A stretch of 64,000 nucleotides of DNA, from positions 124,001 through 188,000 of the forward strand of contig NZ_FPAA01000005.1 in NCBI RefSeq assembly GCF_900116235.1, read 5' to 3'. Positions within the stretch are counted from its first letter, which is position 1. Every line of letters begins with the position of its first letter. Shown here piece by piece: positions 52,201-61,558 of this stretch. Position numbers and translations under genes: made by a program. This DNA is from Marininema halotolerans. Lineage in GTDB: Bacteria; Bacillota; Bacilli; Thermoactinomycetales; DSM-45169. The notes below the pieces were generated by a model, which saw nothing but the letters and a program-made list of their open reading frames with translations, was not told the origin of the DNA and did no database searches.

Positions 52201-53481
52201 ATGAAGCGAATTAGTTTAGCGTGGCAGATTATCATCGGTCTAATTGCAGGGATTATTGTGGGTGCCGTGTTCTATAAAAGTGAAGCGGTCGTATCATACC
52301 TGCAACCCATAGGAGATATCTTCATTCATCTGATTAAGATGATCGTGATCCCCATTGTGATCTCTAGTTTAATCGTGGGGGTAGCAGGGGTTGGAGACAA
52401 TAAGAAGCTTGGAAGACTGGGTCTGAAGACGATCATCTATTTTGAGATCATCACCACAGTGGCGCTTGTGGTCGGACTCCTATTGGCAAATGTCTTTCAA
52501 CCTGGAACCGGTGTCGATATGGATTCCCTTAGTAAAGGGGATCTCAGTAGTTATATGGATACAGCTAATGCGGAAAAGAAAGAGGATCATGGTTTTATTT
52601 CGATCTTAGTCAGCATAGTACCGCAAAACGTATTTCAGTCGATCGTTGAAGGGAAAATGTTGCCGATTATCTTCTTCTCTGTCCTCTTCGGCTTAGGAGT
52701 GGCGGCCATTGGAGAAAGAGGAAAACCAGTGGTTAGTTTCTTCCAAGGCGTAGCAGATACGATGTTTTATGTTACCAACCAAGTGATGAAAGTAGCCCCC
52801 CTAGGGGTATTTGCCTTGATTGGGGTTACAGTTTCAAAGTTTGGGTTAAAATCGCTCATCCCTCTTAGTAAGCTGACGATAGTGGTCTACGGTGCGATGA
52901 TTCTATTTGTGTTTGTTGTGCTGGGCTTGGTTGCGCGTTTGGCGAAGGTGAAATTGATGGACATTCTTCGTATTCTTAAAAGTGAATTGTTGTTGGCGTA
53001 TTCAACTGCCAGTTCGGAAACAGTACTCCCTCGAATGATGGAGAAAATGGAGCGATTTGGCTGTCCGAAGGGGATTACATCCTTTGTGATTCCGACAGGT
53101 TATACCTTTAATCTGGATGGTTCTACCTTGTATCAATCGATTGCAGTGGTCTTTATTGCTCAGATGTATGGCATTGATCTTTCGATTGGCAAACAATTGA
53201 CGATTCTACTGATTCTAATGGTAACGTCGAAGGGAATGGCCGCCGTTCCAGGTGCTTCTGTAGTGGTTCTACTAGCTACGCTATCTTCCGTGGGGCTACC
53301 ACTTGAGGGAATGGCTTTTGTCCTTGGAATTGATCGTATATTGGATATGGCACGTACAGCGGTTAATGTAGTCGGAAATTCCCTTGCTGCGATTGTGATG
53401 TCCAAATGGGAAGGCGAGTATGACGAGAATCAAGGAAAGAACTATATCAACGAATTGAGAGCGAGTTCAGAGGCAGCCTAA
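52201..53481 (+). CDS. Dicarboxylate/amino acid:cation symporter (GltP/GltT-like)
   Basis: 426 residues, about eight membrane helices plus two re-entrant hairpins. Takes up glutamate, aspartate or C4-dicarboxylates with Na+ or H+. Recognised by HLIKMIVIPIVISSLIVG, AYSTASSETVLPRMMEKM (SSxxT hairpin), GYTFNLDGSTLYQSIAVVFIAQ (NMDGT-like motif, here NLDGS), and the terminal ASVVVLLATLSSVGLPLEGMAFVLGIDRILDMARTAVNVVGN. GAGGTGAAC precedes the ATG. It sits directly behind the c-di-AMP riboswitch and 46 bases before kimA, in one transcript. Confidence 0.93.
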   Translation: MKRISLAWQIIIGLIAGIIVGAVFYKSEAVVSYLQPIGDIFIHLIKMIVIPIVISSLIVGVAGVGDNKKLGRLGLKTIIYFEIITTVALVVGLLLANVFQPGTGVDMDSLSKGDLSSYMDTANAEKKEDHGFISILVSIVPQNVFQSIVEGKMLPIIFFSVLFGLGVAAIGERGKPVVSFFQGVADTMFYVTNQVMKVAPLGVFALIGVTVSKFGLKSLIPLSKLTIVVYGAMILFVFVVLGLVARLAKVKLMDILRILKSELLLAYSTASSETVLPRMMEKMERFGCPKGITSFVIPTGYTFNLDGSTLYQSIAVVFIAQMYGIDLSIGKQLTILLILMVTSKGMAAVPGASVVVLLATLSSVGLPLEGMAFVLGIDRILDMARTAVNVVGNSLAAIVMSKWEGEYDENQGKNYINELRASSEAA

Positions 53482-53527
53482 TGGCTTTGCCTTTCGATCT
53501 CACTCGGAAGGTGAAGAATGAGAGAAC

Positions 53528-55348
53528 ATGCTGACTAAAATTAAAGCGTCGATTATTGGACGTCCATTAAAAACCGAGCAGTTACAAGAAGAGAAACTAC
53601 CGGTTTGGAAGGCACTTCCGATATTATCATCCGATGCACTCTCTTCAGTTGCTTATGGTACGGAACAGATTTTAGGGGTTCTCGTAGTAGCAGGAGCATT
53701 TGCGCTTTGGTATTCACTTCCCATATCCTTAGCCATTGTAGGTCTACTCACGTTATTGATCATTTCCTACCGCCTTATTATTGATGAGTATCCTGGTGGT
53801 GGGGGTGCCTATATTGTTTCGATGGACAACTTGGGGTGGTTTGCGGGGTCTGTTGCAGGAGCTTCTTTGCTAGTCGACTATATTTTAACGGTTGCTGTCA
53901 GTGTGACAGCAGGTACTGCCGCGATTACTTCAGCATTTCCGGTATTGCATGATCATCGCGTGGCGATTTCTTGTGGTTTTGTTTTCATCATCATGATATT
54001 AAATCTTCGTGGATTGCGAGAGTCGGGAACGATTTTTTCTGTCCCTACCTATCTTTTTATTATTAGTATTGTGATGTTGGTGATTGTGGGTACCTTTAAA
54101 GTAGTATTCGCTGGTAAAGGAGGCTCGCCGCCTACCATTACGAGTCATTTTCCTGAAGGCTTAACTTGGTTCATTCTACTAAGAGCCTTCTCATCAGGTT
54201 GCTCTGCATTGACTGGAATCGAGGCAATTTCCAATGCGACGCCTACCTTTCGGGCGCCAGAACGAATCAATGCAGGTCGAACCCTTGTTATTTTAGGGGC
54301 ATTGTTAGCGATGTTATTTGGTGGAATTAGCGTACTCGCTTATCTCTACCATATGACTCCGTTGCCAGAAGAAACCCTCATCTCGCAAATTGCAGAAGAG
54401 ACCTTTGGTCGGACGATTCCCTATTTTTTTATTCAAGCCACGACGGCCTTGATTTTAATCCTTGCCGCCAATACAAGCTATTCGGGGTTTCCTTTATTGG
54501 CCTCGATCATGGCCAAGGATAAAATGATGCCACGAATGTTTACTGCACGGGGGGATCGATTAAATTATTCCAATGGAATCATGGTTCTCTCATTTGCCGC
54601 CATGCTTTTGATAAGTCTCTTTCAGGGACATACCGAGCGGCTGATCCCTCTTTATGCCATTGGCGTTTTTACTTCCTTTACCCTGGCTCAATCCGGAATG
54701 GTTCAGCGGTTGCTTAAACATAAGCCGCATGGATGGAAGGGGAAGCTAGCGATCAGTTTGACGGGTGCAATCGTGACCTTTATCGTGCTCCTCATTTTTG
54801 CCATCACCAAGTTTACTGAGGGTGCTTGGATTATCATTGTGATTCTACCGATCTTTGTTTTTGTTTTTTCGAAGATCTATCGACACTATGAAGCAGTTGC
54901 GGATGAATTACGTATTGACATCTCGACTGTAAAGCCTCAGATTAAGAAGCAGATGATTGTCCTACCTGTGGGAGGAATCAACCAGGTCGTATCCAATACA
55001 ATCGCCTATGCTCGTTCATTAAATGTGGATATTGTCGCTCTTTATATTGCGTTTGATGAAAATGATGCCAAACGGATGCGGGATCGCTGGAAAGTATGGT
55101 GTCCTGATATTCGTTTAATCATCATGCATTCCCGTTATCGCAGTATCATTCGACCGCTTCTTAAGTTTATTGGGAAGTTGCCGAATTACGTAGGTGACCG
55201 ACAAGTGACCGTGTTAATTCCCCAATTCATCCCACGACGGTGGTGGCATCGTCTTCTACACAATAAAACTGCGTTAGTGATTCGATGGATCCTTTTGACA
55301 CGGAAAGACATTGTTGTTTCCACGGTGCCCTTTCACTTGAAAAAATGA
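53528..55348 (+). CDS. kimA: High-affinity K+ importer KimA (YdaO family)
   Basis: 606 residues. APC-superfamily K+/H+ symporter: MLTKIKASIIGRPLKTEQLQEEKLPVWKALPILSSDALSSVAYGTEQIL is the typical KimA start, about 12 membrane helices follow (DEYPGGGGAYIVSMDNLGW, TGIEAISNATPTFRAPE) and the cytosolic C-terminal domain (residues 470-606: IKKQMIVLPVGGINQVVSNTIAYARSLN) is present. In Bacillus subtilis kimA is controlled by the c-di-AMP riboswitch, and this gene also lies behind one, with a glutamate-type symporter in between. Confidence 0.96.
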   Translation: MLTKIKASIIGRPLKTEQLQEEKLPVWKALPILSSDALSSVAYGTEQILGVLVVAGAFALWYSLPISLAIVGLLTLLIISYRLIIDEYPGGGGAYIVSMDNLGWFAGSVAGASLLVDYILTVAVSVTAGTAAITSAFPVLHDHRVAISCGFVFIIMILNLRGLRESGTIFSVPTYLFIISIVMLVIVGTFKVVFAGKGGSPPTITSHFPEGLTWFILLRAFSSGCSALTGIEAISNATPTFRAPERINAGRTLVILGALLAMLFGGISVLAYLYHMTPLPEETLISQIAEETFGRTIPYFFIQATTALILILAANTSYSGFPLLASIMAKDKMMPRMFTARGDRLNYSNGIMVLSFAAMLLISLFQGHTERLIPLYAIGVFTSFTLAQSGMVQRLLKHKPHGWKGKLAISLTGAIVTFIVLLIFAITKFTEGAWIIIVILPIFVFVFSKIYRHYEAVADELRIDISTVKPQIKKQMIVLPVGGINQVVSNTIAYARSLNVDIVALYIAFDENDAKRMRDRWKVWCPDIRLIIMHSRYRSIIRPLLKFIGKLPNYVGDRQVTVLIPQFIPRRWWHRLLHNKTALVIRWILLTRKDIVVSTVPFHLKK

Positions 55349-55381
55349 CTTGGCTTTAGCACGGAAGGAGGCGATCAGAGG

Positions 55382-55570
55382 ATGCATCCTCCATCAATTG
55401 CAGGGATTATTCTCATACTCTTGGTAGCATTGCTGTTATTTGGCCCCAATAAGTTACCAGAGTTTGGCCGATCAATCGGTAAGTCCATTCGCGAATTTAA
55501 GAATGCCACATCCGGAATGATGGATGGGGATAAGGATACGGAGAAGCAAAAGAAGCAAGAATCAAGATAA
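55382..55570 (+). CDS. tatA: Twin-arginine translocase TatA
   Basis: 62 residues. A single membrane helix ([35 protein letters not shown]) with the FGPxKLPEFGRxxG hinge and amphipathic helix, then a charged tail ([13 protein letters not shown]). It forms the pore-like complex of the Tat export system; tatC is not in this window. GGAAGGAGG precedes the ATG. A terminator follows. Confidence 0.93.
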   Translation: MHPPSIAGIILILLVALLLFGPNKLPEFGRSIGKSIREFKNATSGMMDGDKDTEKQKKQESR

Positions 55571-55577
55571 TAAGGTG

Positions 55578-55607
55578 ACCGACCCCGAAGGAGTGGGTCG
55601 GTTTTTT
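55578..55607 (+). terminator. Terminator after tatA
   Basis: Perfect 8-bp stem ACCGACCC/GGGTCGGT with a T-run. Confidence 0.9.
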
Positions 55608-55727
55608 GTTGAGATTATATTCGCTAATCGATCCCCTTCTTGGTAGTATAGATACGGGGCAAGGACATGCATGATATAGAGTCTTCATCATGATTTGCTA
55701 GGGCTTTGATTAAAGGAGGCACAACCT

Positions 55728-56321
55728 TTGCAAGCGTTTATTCATGCAGTGTTAAACTGGTTGGCAGATCTGGGATATATTGGTGTGGCACTTGGTTTAA
55801 TGATTGAAGTGATTCCTAGTGAAATCGTGTTAGCCTATGGAGGATATCTAGTCAGTCAAGAAAAAATAGGCTTTGTGGGCACTGTGATTGCTGGGACAAT
55901 CGGAGGGACTTTAGCTCAGCTTTTCTTGTACTGGATTGGCTATTATGGAGGACGACCGTTTCTGACAAAGTACGGGAAATACTTATTCATTACAGAGAAA
56001 CATGTCAATCTTTCTGAGGATTGGTTTAATAAATACGGTACAGGTGTTATATTCGGAGCGCGATTTATTCCGGTTGTCCGTCATGCGATCTCGATACCAG
56101 CGGGCATTGCAGGGATGTCGCTGCGTAAGTTTCTCTTATATACCACTTTGGCGATCATTCCATGGTCGGTTTTCTTTATCTACTTGGGAATCCAACTAGG
56201 GCATAATTATGATCATATTAAAGAGAAGGCAGCTCCTTATGTTCAACCGATAGCGATTGTCGCATGTATTGCGTTGGTGCTGTATTTTGCATGGCAACGC
56301 ATGAAAAGAAAGAAAAAATAA
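55728..56321 (+). CDS. DedA-family membrane protein
   Basis: 197 residues, four to five membrane helices. EVIPSEIVLAYGGYLVSQ, GTIGGTLAQLFLYWIGYYGGRPFLTKYGKY, and RFIPVVRHAISIPAGIAGMSLRKFLLYT (F/Y-xR-xxP-x-xR motif) are DedA signatures. DedA/DUF (SNARE-associated) proteins are implicated in lipid flipping, such as undecaprenyl phosphate or PE recycling. TTG start at 55728 with AAGGAGG 8 bases upstream. Single gene between two terminators. Confidence 0.93.
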   Translation: MQAFIHAVLNWLADLGYIGVALGLMIEVIPSEIVLAYGGYLVSQEKIGFVGTVIAGTIGGTLAQLFLYWIGYYGGRPFLTKYGKYLFITEKHVNLSEDWFNKYGTGVIFGARFIPVVRHAISIPAGIAGMSLRKFLLYTTLAIIPWSVFFIYLGIQLGHNYDHIKEKAAPYVQPIAIVACIALVLYFAWQRMKRKKK

Positions 56322-56345
56322 GTGGTTAGGTGAACCTGCCCCAAA

Positions 56346-56385
56346 AGAAAAGTTGATGACGAATTCTTCAGTCATCAACTTTTCT
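56346..56385. terminator. Bidirectional terminator
   Basis: A perfect 15-bp stem AGAAAAGTTGATGAC with its complement and a 10-base loop, between the DedA gene and the convergent glnQHMP operon. Confidence 0.93.
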
Positions 56386-56404
56386 AGTTTAAGTAAGAAC
56401 GTGT

Positions 56405-57058
56405 TTAGCCTACTAGCTTTTTCTCAAGACGACGGCTCGCTAAGGATAGAGAGTAATTCACTACAAAATAGAGGCAAGCGACAATGAGGAGAATCGGGAT
56501 CGTGGCATTAAAATGTTTATTGTAGATGATTTGAGCATTGTGAGTCATTTCAGGTAAGCTAATCACCACAGCAAGGGAAGTATCTTTAATTAAGCTGATA
56601 AATTGACTCACCATAGGCGGGATGGTTCGTTTGAGGCCAAGGGGGAGCACGAGAAACCGCAAGGTCTGGATATAGGTAAAACCTTGTGCCCGCGAGGCTT
56701 CAATTAACCCGCGATCAACGGAATTGAGTCCACTTCGGACAATTTCTGCGACGAGAGCCGATGTAAATAAGGTCATACTTACGATCACCGACATGGTAAC
56801 GGGTAATTTGATTCCCCATTCTCTTAATCCAAAGTAACCAAAGAAAATCACGAGTAATAGTGGAAGGTTTCGAATGAGCTCAATATAGAGTGCAGCAAGG
56901 TGAGATAACACAGGTAGCTTGGTATACCGACAAATCCCTAGCACAATTCCTAACACAAAACTTAGTAGAATGGCGAAGAATGCAATCTTTAAAGTGACGA
57001 GGAACCCCTGCAATAGAAAGGTTAAGTTGGTAGGATCAAAAGCATTGGCAAAATCCAA
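56405..57058 (-). CDS. glnP: Glutamine ABC transporter permease GlnP
   Basis: 217 residues, TTG start at 57058 after AAGGGGG. About five membrane helices; HisM/GlnP-type EAA loop GLIEASRAQGFTYIQTLRFLVLPLGLKRTIPPMVSQFISLIKDTSLAVVI. It is the last gene of glnQHMP, following the other permease by 20 bases. Together the two permeases form the channel of a polar amino acid importer. Confidence 0.9.
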   Translation of the reverse strand: MDFANAFDPTNLTFLLQGFLVTLKIAFFAILLSFVLGIVLGICRYTKLPVLSHLAALYIELIRNLPLLLVIFFGYFGLREWGIKLPVTMSVIVSMTLFTSALVAEIVRSGLNSVDRGLIEASRAQGFTYIQTLRFLVLPLGLKRTIPPMVSQFISLIKDTSLAVVISLPEMTHNAQIIYNKHFNATIPILLIVACLYFVVNYSLSLASRRLEKKLVG

Positions 57059-57078
57059 GGTGGATAGCCCCCTTTCAG

Positions 57079-57732
57079 TTAAGATTGACGGGCAAGGCGA
57101 CGTTCAAGTTGGTTCACACCAAAGCTGAGAGGAAGGGTGATCACTAAATAAAGGGCAGCGACGAAGAGATAGGTCAGGTTAATCTGAAACGTCTGTGAAC
57201 TAACGGTATCCGCAGCATAAAGTAAATCGCCTCCAGCGATGATCGCCAACACGGAGGAATTTTTGACGAGGTTGACACATTGGTTACCGAGAGGTGGGAT
57301 GACAATTTTGAAGGCTTGGGGGAGAATGACATAGCGCATGGATTGAATGTAAGTCATACCTGAGGAGCGAGAGGCTTCCATTTGCCCCCGTGGAACCGAT
57401 TGGATCCCCGCGCGAAGTGCTTCGGCAATAAAGGCGCCAGTATAGATTGATAAACCAATGGCTCCTGCGGTAAATTCAGAGATGTTCCAACCGAGGCTGG
57501 GAAGACCCATAGCAAAAAAGAAAACTTGGATGACTAAGGGAGTATTGCGAAAAAACTCGACATAAGCGGTTCCGATCCACTCCAATAGTTGTACTTGGGA
57601 AAGCCGCAAGCAGGCAATGATTGTCCCGACGCAGAGACTGAGAACCAGAGCAAGCAGACTAGCAGACAGTGTCGTTAGAAAACCATCAATAAATTCTTGT
57701 TTATATGCAGCTAGGAGAGAAAAATCCCCCAT
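57079..57732 (-). CDS. glnM: Glutamine ABC transporter permease GlnM
   Basis: 217 residues, start ATG at 57732 after GAGGTGG. About five membrane helices, EAA loop GQMEASRSSGMTYIQSMRYVILPQAFKIVIPPLGNQCVNLVKNSSVLAIIAG. Homologous to the following gene, as in the Bacillus glnM/glnP pair. Confidence 0.9.
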   Translation of the reverse strand: MGDFSLLAAYKQEFIDGFLTTLSASLLALVLSLCVGTIIACLRLSQVQLLEWIGTAYVEFFRNTPLVIQVFFFAMGLPSLGWNISEFTAGAIGLSIYTGAFIAEALRAGIQSVPRGQMEASRSSGMTYIQSMRYVILPQAFKIVIPPLGNQCVNLVKNSSVLAIIAGGDLLYAADTVSSQTFQINLTYLFVAALYLVITLPLSFGVNQLERRLARQS

Positions 57733-57824
57733 AAATCATCCACCTCTTTCATCATGATGACCATGAATGGGTTGGAAAAAGGGAGATGATGGCTAGCGCC
57801 CCATCTCCCTTTTGTAAACAATCC

Positions 57825-58664
57825 CTATTTTTTAAGAACTTTTTGGACAGCTTCTTCGGGAATATCGTTGGGAGGGGATTTTTTAAACCACTTTTTGTAA
57901 ATCTCTTCATAGGTTCCATCGTTTTGAATGTCTTTGAGGTATTTATTTACGTATGATGTTAGTTCTTTATTCCCTTTTGCCATACCAAGACCGTAAGGCT
58001 CTTGCGTAAAGTAACCCCCTACGATTTCAAAATCTTTAGGAGCTTGTTGCTCCATCCCCATCAAAATACTGTCGTCCGTCGTAATTACATCGCCTTTGCC
58101 GCTTTTTAATGCGGTAAAGGCATCGGCATAGTTTTCATACTCCTTCAATTTGATGCTAGGTTCTAATTTTTTAAGCACAAGCCCACTGGTTGCTCCTTTG
58201 GAAGTCATAACAATCTTCCCTTTTAAATCGTTGATTCCCTTGATGTGGGATCCTTTTTTGACGAGAAGAGATTGCCCTGCCATGAAATAGACATGGGAGA
58301 AGTTAAGTTGTTGCTTACGCTCTTCAGTGATGGTCATCGTCGATGCGACGATGTCTACATCGCCATTTTCGAGTAATGGGATGCGTGTTTTTGAAGTGAC
58401 TTCCTTTAACTCAAGTTTCTTCTCACTGCCTAGCATTCGTTTTGCTAATTCTTTCATCAGGTCAATCTCGAACCCTTTCACCATTCCATCAGCAGGATCT
58501 TTAAAGCCGAATAGGTTTACATCATACCGTACACCTGCAATCAATTTATCGCGTTTTTTAATAGCATCGAGTGAGCTATTTTTAGCAGCATCGTTATCAT
58601 TACATGCACTTAGGGTAAAAGCGAGGATCGCAACGATCAGTAAAGATAGCCATTTCTTTTTCAT
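57825..58664 (-). CDS. glnH: Glutamine-binding lipoprotein GlnH
   Basis: 279 residues from the ATG at 58664 (AGGGGG 7 bases upstream). Lipobox LSAC (Cys21) gives membrane anchoring. Family 3 periplasmic-binding-type domain: IAGVRYDVNLFGFKDPADGMVKGFEIDLMKELAKRMLG, MTITEERKQQLNFSHVYFMAGQSLLVKKGS, and TTDDSILMG, EPYGLGMAKGNKEL. Delivers glutamine or another polar amino acid to GlnMP. Confidence 0.9.
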   Translation of the reverse strand: MKKKWLSLLIVAILAFTLSACNDNDAAKNSSLDAIKKRDKLIAGVRYDVNLFGFKDPADGMVKGFEIDLMKELAKRMLGSEKKLELKEVTSKTRIPLLENGDVDIVASTMTITEERKQQLNFSHVYFMAGQSLLVKKGSHIKGINDLKGKIVMTSKGATSGLVLKKLEPSIKLKEYENYADAFTALKSGKGDVITTDDSILMGMEQQAPKDFEIVGGYFTQEPYGLGMAKGNKELTSYVNKYLKDIQNDGTYEEIYKKWFKKSPPNDIPEEAVQKVLKK

Positions 58665-58689
58665 CAAAATTCCCCCTTGTTATCTTAAA

Positions 58690-59418
58690 TTAGTGTTTAA
58701 GGACACGGCTGAGAAAACGCCGGGTTCTTTCTTCTTGGGGATTCTGGAAGAATTCAGCAGGGGCATTTTCCTCCATAATCATTCCTTCATCCATGAAGAT
58801 TACGCGATCAGCTACCTCACGGGCAAAGCCCATTTCGTGGGTCACCACAACCATGGTCATGCCTTCTCGTGCGAGGTCGCGCATGACATCAAGCACTTCC
58901 CCAATCATTTCAGGATCGAGAGCGGAGGTAGGCTCATCAAAAAGCATAATCTTCGGTTTCATAGCGAGACCTCGTGCAATGGCAACACGTTGTTGTTGTC
59001 CTCCAGAAAGTTGTGCTGGATAAGCATCTGCTTTTTCTGGGATGCCCACTTTGGATAAATATTGCTTTGCTTGTTTCGTTGCTTCATCCACTGGGGTTTT
59101 GCGAACTTTTCTTGGAGCCAAGGAGATATTTTCCAAAGCGGTTTTATGCGGGTAAAGATTAAAATGTTGGAATACCATTCCAATATCTTGGCGTAGGCGG
59201 TTAATATCTGCCCGTGGGTCAGTTAGATCAGTTTGATTGACAATTAATTTTCCTCCAGTAACCGTTTCCAATCGGTTGATACAGCGGAGTAACGTGCTCT
59301 TACCGGAGCCACTCGGACCAATGATGACAACGACTTCCCCTGAATGAATCTTCAAGTCAATGTTTTTTAACACATGAAAGTCGCCGAAATATTTGTTTAC
59401 TTGCTCAAATTGAATCAA
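58690..59418 (-). CDS. glnQ: Glutamine ABC transporter ATP-binding protein GlnQ
   Basis: 242 residues, TTG start at 59418 after GGGGAG. Walker [11 protein letters not shown]-loop [18 protein letters not shown], signature [19 protein letters not shown], Walker [15 protein letters not shown] and H-loop [17 protein letters not shown] are intact. First gene of the operon glnQ-glnH-glnM-glnP, the same order as in Bacillus subtilis, behind a good promoter. Confidence 0.93.
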   Translation of the reverse strand: MIQFEQVNKYFGDFHVLKNIDLKIHSGEVVVIIGPSGSGKSTLLRCINRLETVTGGKLIVNQTDLTDPRADINRLRQDIGMVFQHFNLYPHKTALENISLAPRKVRKTPVDEATKQAKQYLSKVGIPEKADAYPAQLSGGQQQRVAIARGLAMKPKIMLFDEPTSALDPEMIGEVLDVMRDLAREGMTMVVVTHEMGFAREVADRVIFMDEGMIMEENAPAEFFQNPQEERTRRFLSRVLKH

Positions 59419-59501
59419 GGTGATCTCCCCCCGGCATATATATCGGATAAAAACATGGATTATGCAAATTCAAGCAAGTCTATCAAATCGACCAACTCTG
59501 T

Positions 59502-59547
59502 CAATTATAATTGTCTTTACTATACCTTCAGGACCATATTGTGTCAA
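59502..59547 (-). promoter_or_regulatory. Promoter of glnQHMP with palindrome at the start site
   Basis: On the minus strand TTGACA (59542-59547), a 17-base spacer and TATAGT (59519-59524), about 100 bases before glnQ. Directly downstream of the -10 lies the perfect palindrome CAATTATAATTG (59502-59513), possibly an operator. The rest of 59419-59795 has no other clear feature besides an A/T palindrome near 59750-59766. Confidence 0.65.
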
Positions 59548-59795
59548 ACTTCCCTCATTTTCGAGGGTATCGGATCGAAAGAAGAAGGGCATTGAAATGG
59601 TAACTTATACATATAGCTAGACAGGCAGGATTTTTTTCATAAATGCCGAAGACTTGTTCATTGCATTTTTGGAAAGGTGGTGAGATTAGAGAGTAGGTAC
59701 AACAAGTTAGATAGGCATACCAGGATAGGGCGATGACAAAAGTATCTGAATTTTTTTAAAAAATTTATCTGGCTTATTCTTCTCAAGGGGGAGTC

Positions 59796-61235
59796 ATGAT
59801 GGGGCAACCAATGGAACGTCTGCCTGGGCATAAAAATAACGGACTATTTCGTAAAAAAAGCATCGCTGACTTGATTGCCGGTACTAAAAAGGGAAAAACG
59901 CTTCGTAAAGATTTGACCAGTTTCGATCTGACAATGCTGGGTCTTGGTGCGATTATTGGTACAGGGATCTTTGTTTTGACGGGTAAAGGGGCCATAATGG
60001 CTGGACCTGGGTTAATTATTTCTTTTATTTTGGCGGGTCTAGCATGTGCCTTCTCTGCCTTTGCCTACGCAGAGTTCGCCTCTACTGTACCTGTTTCGGG
60101 ATCTGCTTATACTTACAGTTATGCGACACTTGGTGAGTTTTTCGCATGGATTATCGGATGGGATCTTATATTGGAATACATGTTAAGTGTGAGTGCGGTA
60201 TCGGCGGGGTGGTCGGGATATTTTAAAACCCTCTTAGCTGGGTTTGGAATCACTATTCCGACGGAATTAACAGCAGCACCTGGTGGGTTAGAGAACACGA
60301 CAACATATTTTAATTTGCCTGCATTTGTGATCGTTTTATTGCTAACAGGCTTGATTTCGATTGGGGTTAGAGAGTCAAAACGAGTCAACAATATCATGGT
60401 GATCATCAAAGTATTGATTGTTCTACTGATTATTGGTGTAGGTATGTTCTATGTGAAACCAGCCAACTTAACGCCATTTCTACCGGAAGGGTTTTCGGGT
60501 GTTTCTCAAGCGGCAGCTCTTGTGTTCTTCGCTTTTATCGGATTTGATGCGGTGTCTTCTGCAGCTGAAGAAACTCGTGACCCTGGGAAAGACCTTCCAC
60601 GGGGGATCTTATATTCCCTTGGCATTTGTGGTGTATTGTACGTAGCGATCAACCTGGTTTTGATGGGGATCGTTCCTTACAAAGATTTTGGGGGTCATAT
60701 TGATAGTCCAGTCGCCTATGCAATGAGTGTTGCGCAACAAGATTGGTTGGTTGGTGTGGTCAGCATTGGGGCAATTCTCGGAATGACGACAGTCATGCTC
60801 GTTATGCTCTATGGACAGACGAGAATTGTTTACTCCATGTCCCGGGATGGGTTACTTCCTGGATTCTTTTCTAAAATTCACAGTAACCTTCGTACACCCT
60901 TTGCCTCTACTTGGGTGGTTGGTATTGCCTCTGCCTTACTGGGAGGATTGATTCCGCTGGATGAACTAGCGAACCTTGTAAACCTAGGTACCTTAGCGGC
61001 ATTTGTGATCATTTCGATTGCCGTAATTGTTCTTCGAAAAACGCAACCGGATTTAGAACGGAAATTCCGTTGTCCAGGTGTTCCCTATCTTCCAGCACTG
61101 GCTATCATCTTCTGTGGTTATTTGATGAGTCAGTTAAAATGGGAGACTTGGGAACGATTTTTCATCTGGCTAATCATTGGTTTAGTCATGTACTTTGTGT
61201 ATTCTCGCCGCAAATCAAAACTGAATCAGGAATAG
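59796..61235 (+). CDS. APC-family amino acid permease (YfnA/CAT type)
   Basis: 479 residues, about 12-13 membrane helices. The start KKSIADLIAGTKKGKTLRKDLTSFDLTMLGLGAIIGTGIFVLTG has the conserved GAIIGTGIF hinge; AEFASTVPVSGSAYTYSYATLGEFFAWIIGWDLILEY, FFAFIGFDAVSSAAEETRDPGKDLPRGI and GQTRIVYSMSRDGLLPGFFSKIH follow, as in the cationic amino acid transporter group with YfnA. Imports an amino acid with protons; the substrate is not certain. AAGGGGGAG precedes the ATG; the upstream region is shared with glnQHMP. Confidence 0.93.
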   Translation: MMGQPMERLPGHKNNGLFRKKSIADLIAGTKKGKTLRKDLTSFDLTMLGLGAIIGTGIFVLTGKGAIMAGPGLIISFILAGLACAFSAFAYAEFASTVPVSGSAYTYSYATLGEFFAWIIGWDLILEYMLSVSAVSAGWSGYFKTLLAGFGITIPTELTAAPGGLENTTTYFNLPAFVIVLLLTGLISIGVRESKRVNNIMVIIKVLIVLLIIGVGMFYVKPANLTPFLPEGFSGVSQAAALVFFAFIGFDAVSSAAEETRDPGKDLPRGILYSLGICGVLYVAINLVLMGIVPYKDFGGHIDSPVAYAMSVAQQDWLVGVVSIGAILGMTTVMLVMLYGQTRIVYSMSRDGLLPGFFSKIHSNLRTPFASTWVVGIASALLGGLIPLDELANLVNLGTLAAFVIISIAVIVLRKTQPDLERKFRCPGVPYLPALAIIFCGYLMSQLKWETWERFFIWLIIGLVMYFVYSRRKSKLNQE

Positions 61236-61247
61236 TCCAGATCATTG

Positions 61248-61277
61248 AAGACCAATTCGCGCAAGCGAATTGGTCTT
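61248..61277 (+). terminator. Terminator of the APC permease gene
   Basis: Perfect 13-bp stem AAGACCAATTCGC with its complement and a GCAA loop. Confidence 0.93.
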
Positions 61278-61351
61278 TATTTGTTAAATAAAGCAATCCT
61301 TGAACGAATAGGATAGTGGTAATCTGTGCTGTGATTGGAGTGTGTTCTCCC

Positions 61352-61546
61352 ATGAACCTTCAAATCGATCTTACCGAAGAAGAGTGGGAAACAGCCCTGC
61401 GGTGTTTTCGACAACGATATGAGGACCTTCATCGAAAGGTTCTGGTTGGGCAAGGAAAAGGATGGTATATTCAGCAGTATCAAAAAGAAGCGCATTTACT
61501 TGAGAAATTGATCATTCATTTAACGAAAAAAGGTCCCTTGTCCTAA
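61352..61546 (+). CDS. Small hypothetical protein
   Basis: 64 residues from the ATG at 61352; GGAG lies 11 bases before it. Almost all helical: MNLQIDLTEEEWETALRCFRQRYEDLHRKV and GWYIQQYQKEAHLLEKLIIHLTKKG, a two-helix hairpin with alternating charges. No domain recognised. A terminator follows within its 3' end, which supports a real transcript. Confidence 0.55.
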   Translation: MNLQIDLTEEEWETALRCFRQRYEDLHRKVLVGQGKGWYIQQYQKEAHLLEKLIIHLTKKGPLS

Positions 61547-61558
61547 GGGATCTTTTTT
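61528..61558. terminator. Terminator at the end of the small gene, shared with the M23 gene
   Basis: AAGGTCCCTT/AAGGGATCTT stem with one G-T pair and eight T after it; it overlaps the end of the small gene and abuts the stop of the convergent M23 gene. Confidence 0.85.

Noticed and set aside
59750-59766. A/T palindrome resembling a CodY box before the APC permease
   Set aside because: It consists only of runs of A and T and lacks the central C-W-G; AT-rich leader sequence is a simpler explanation.
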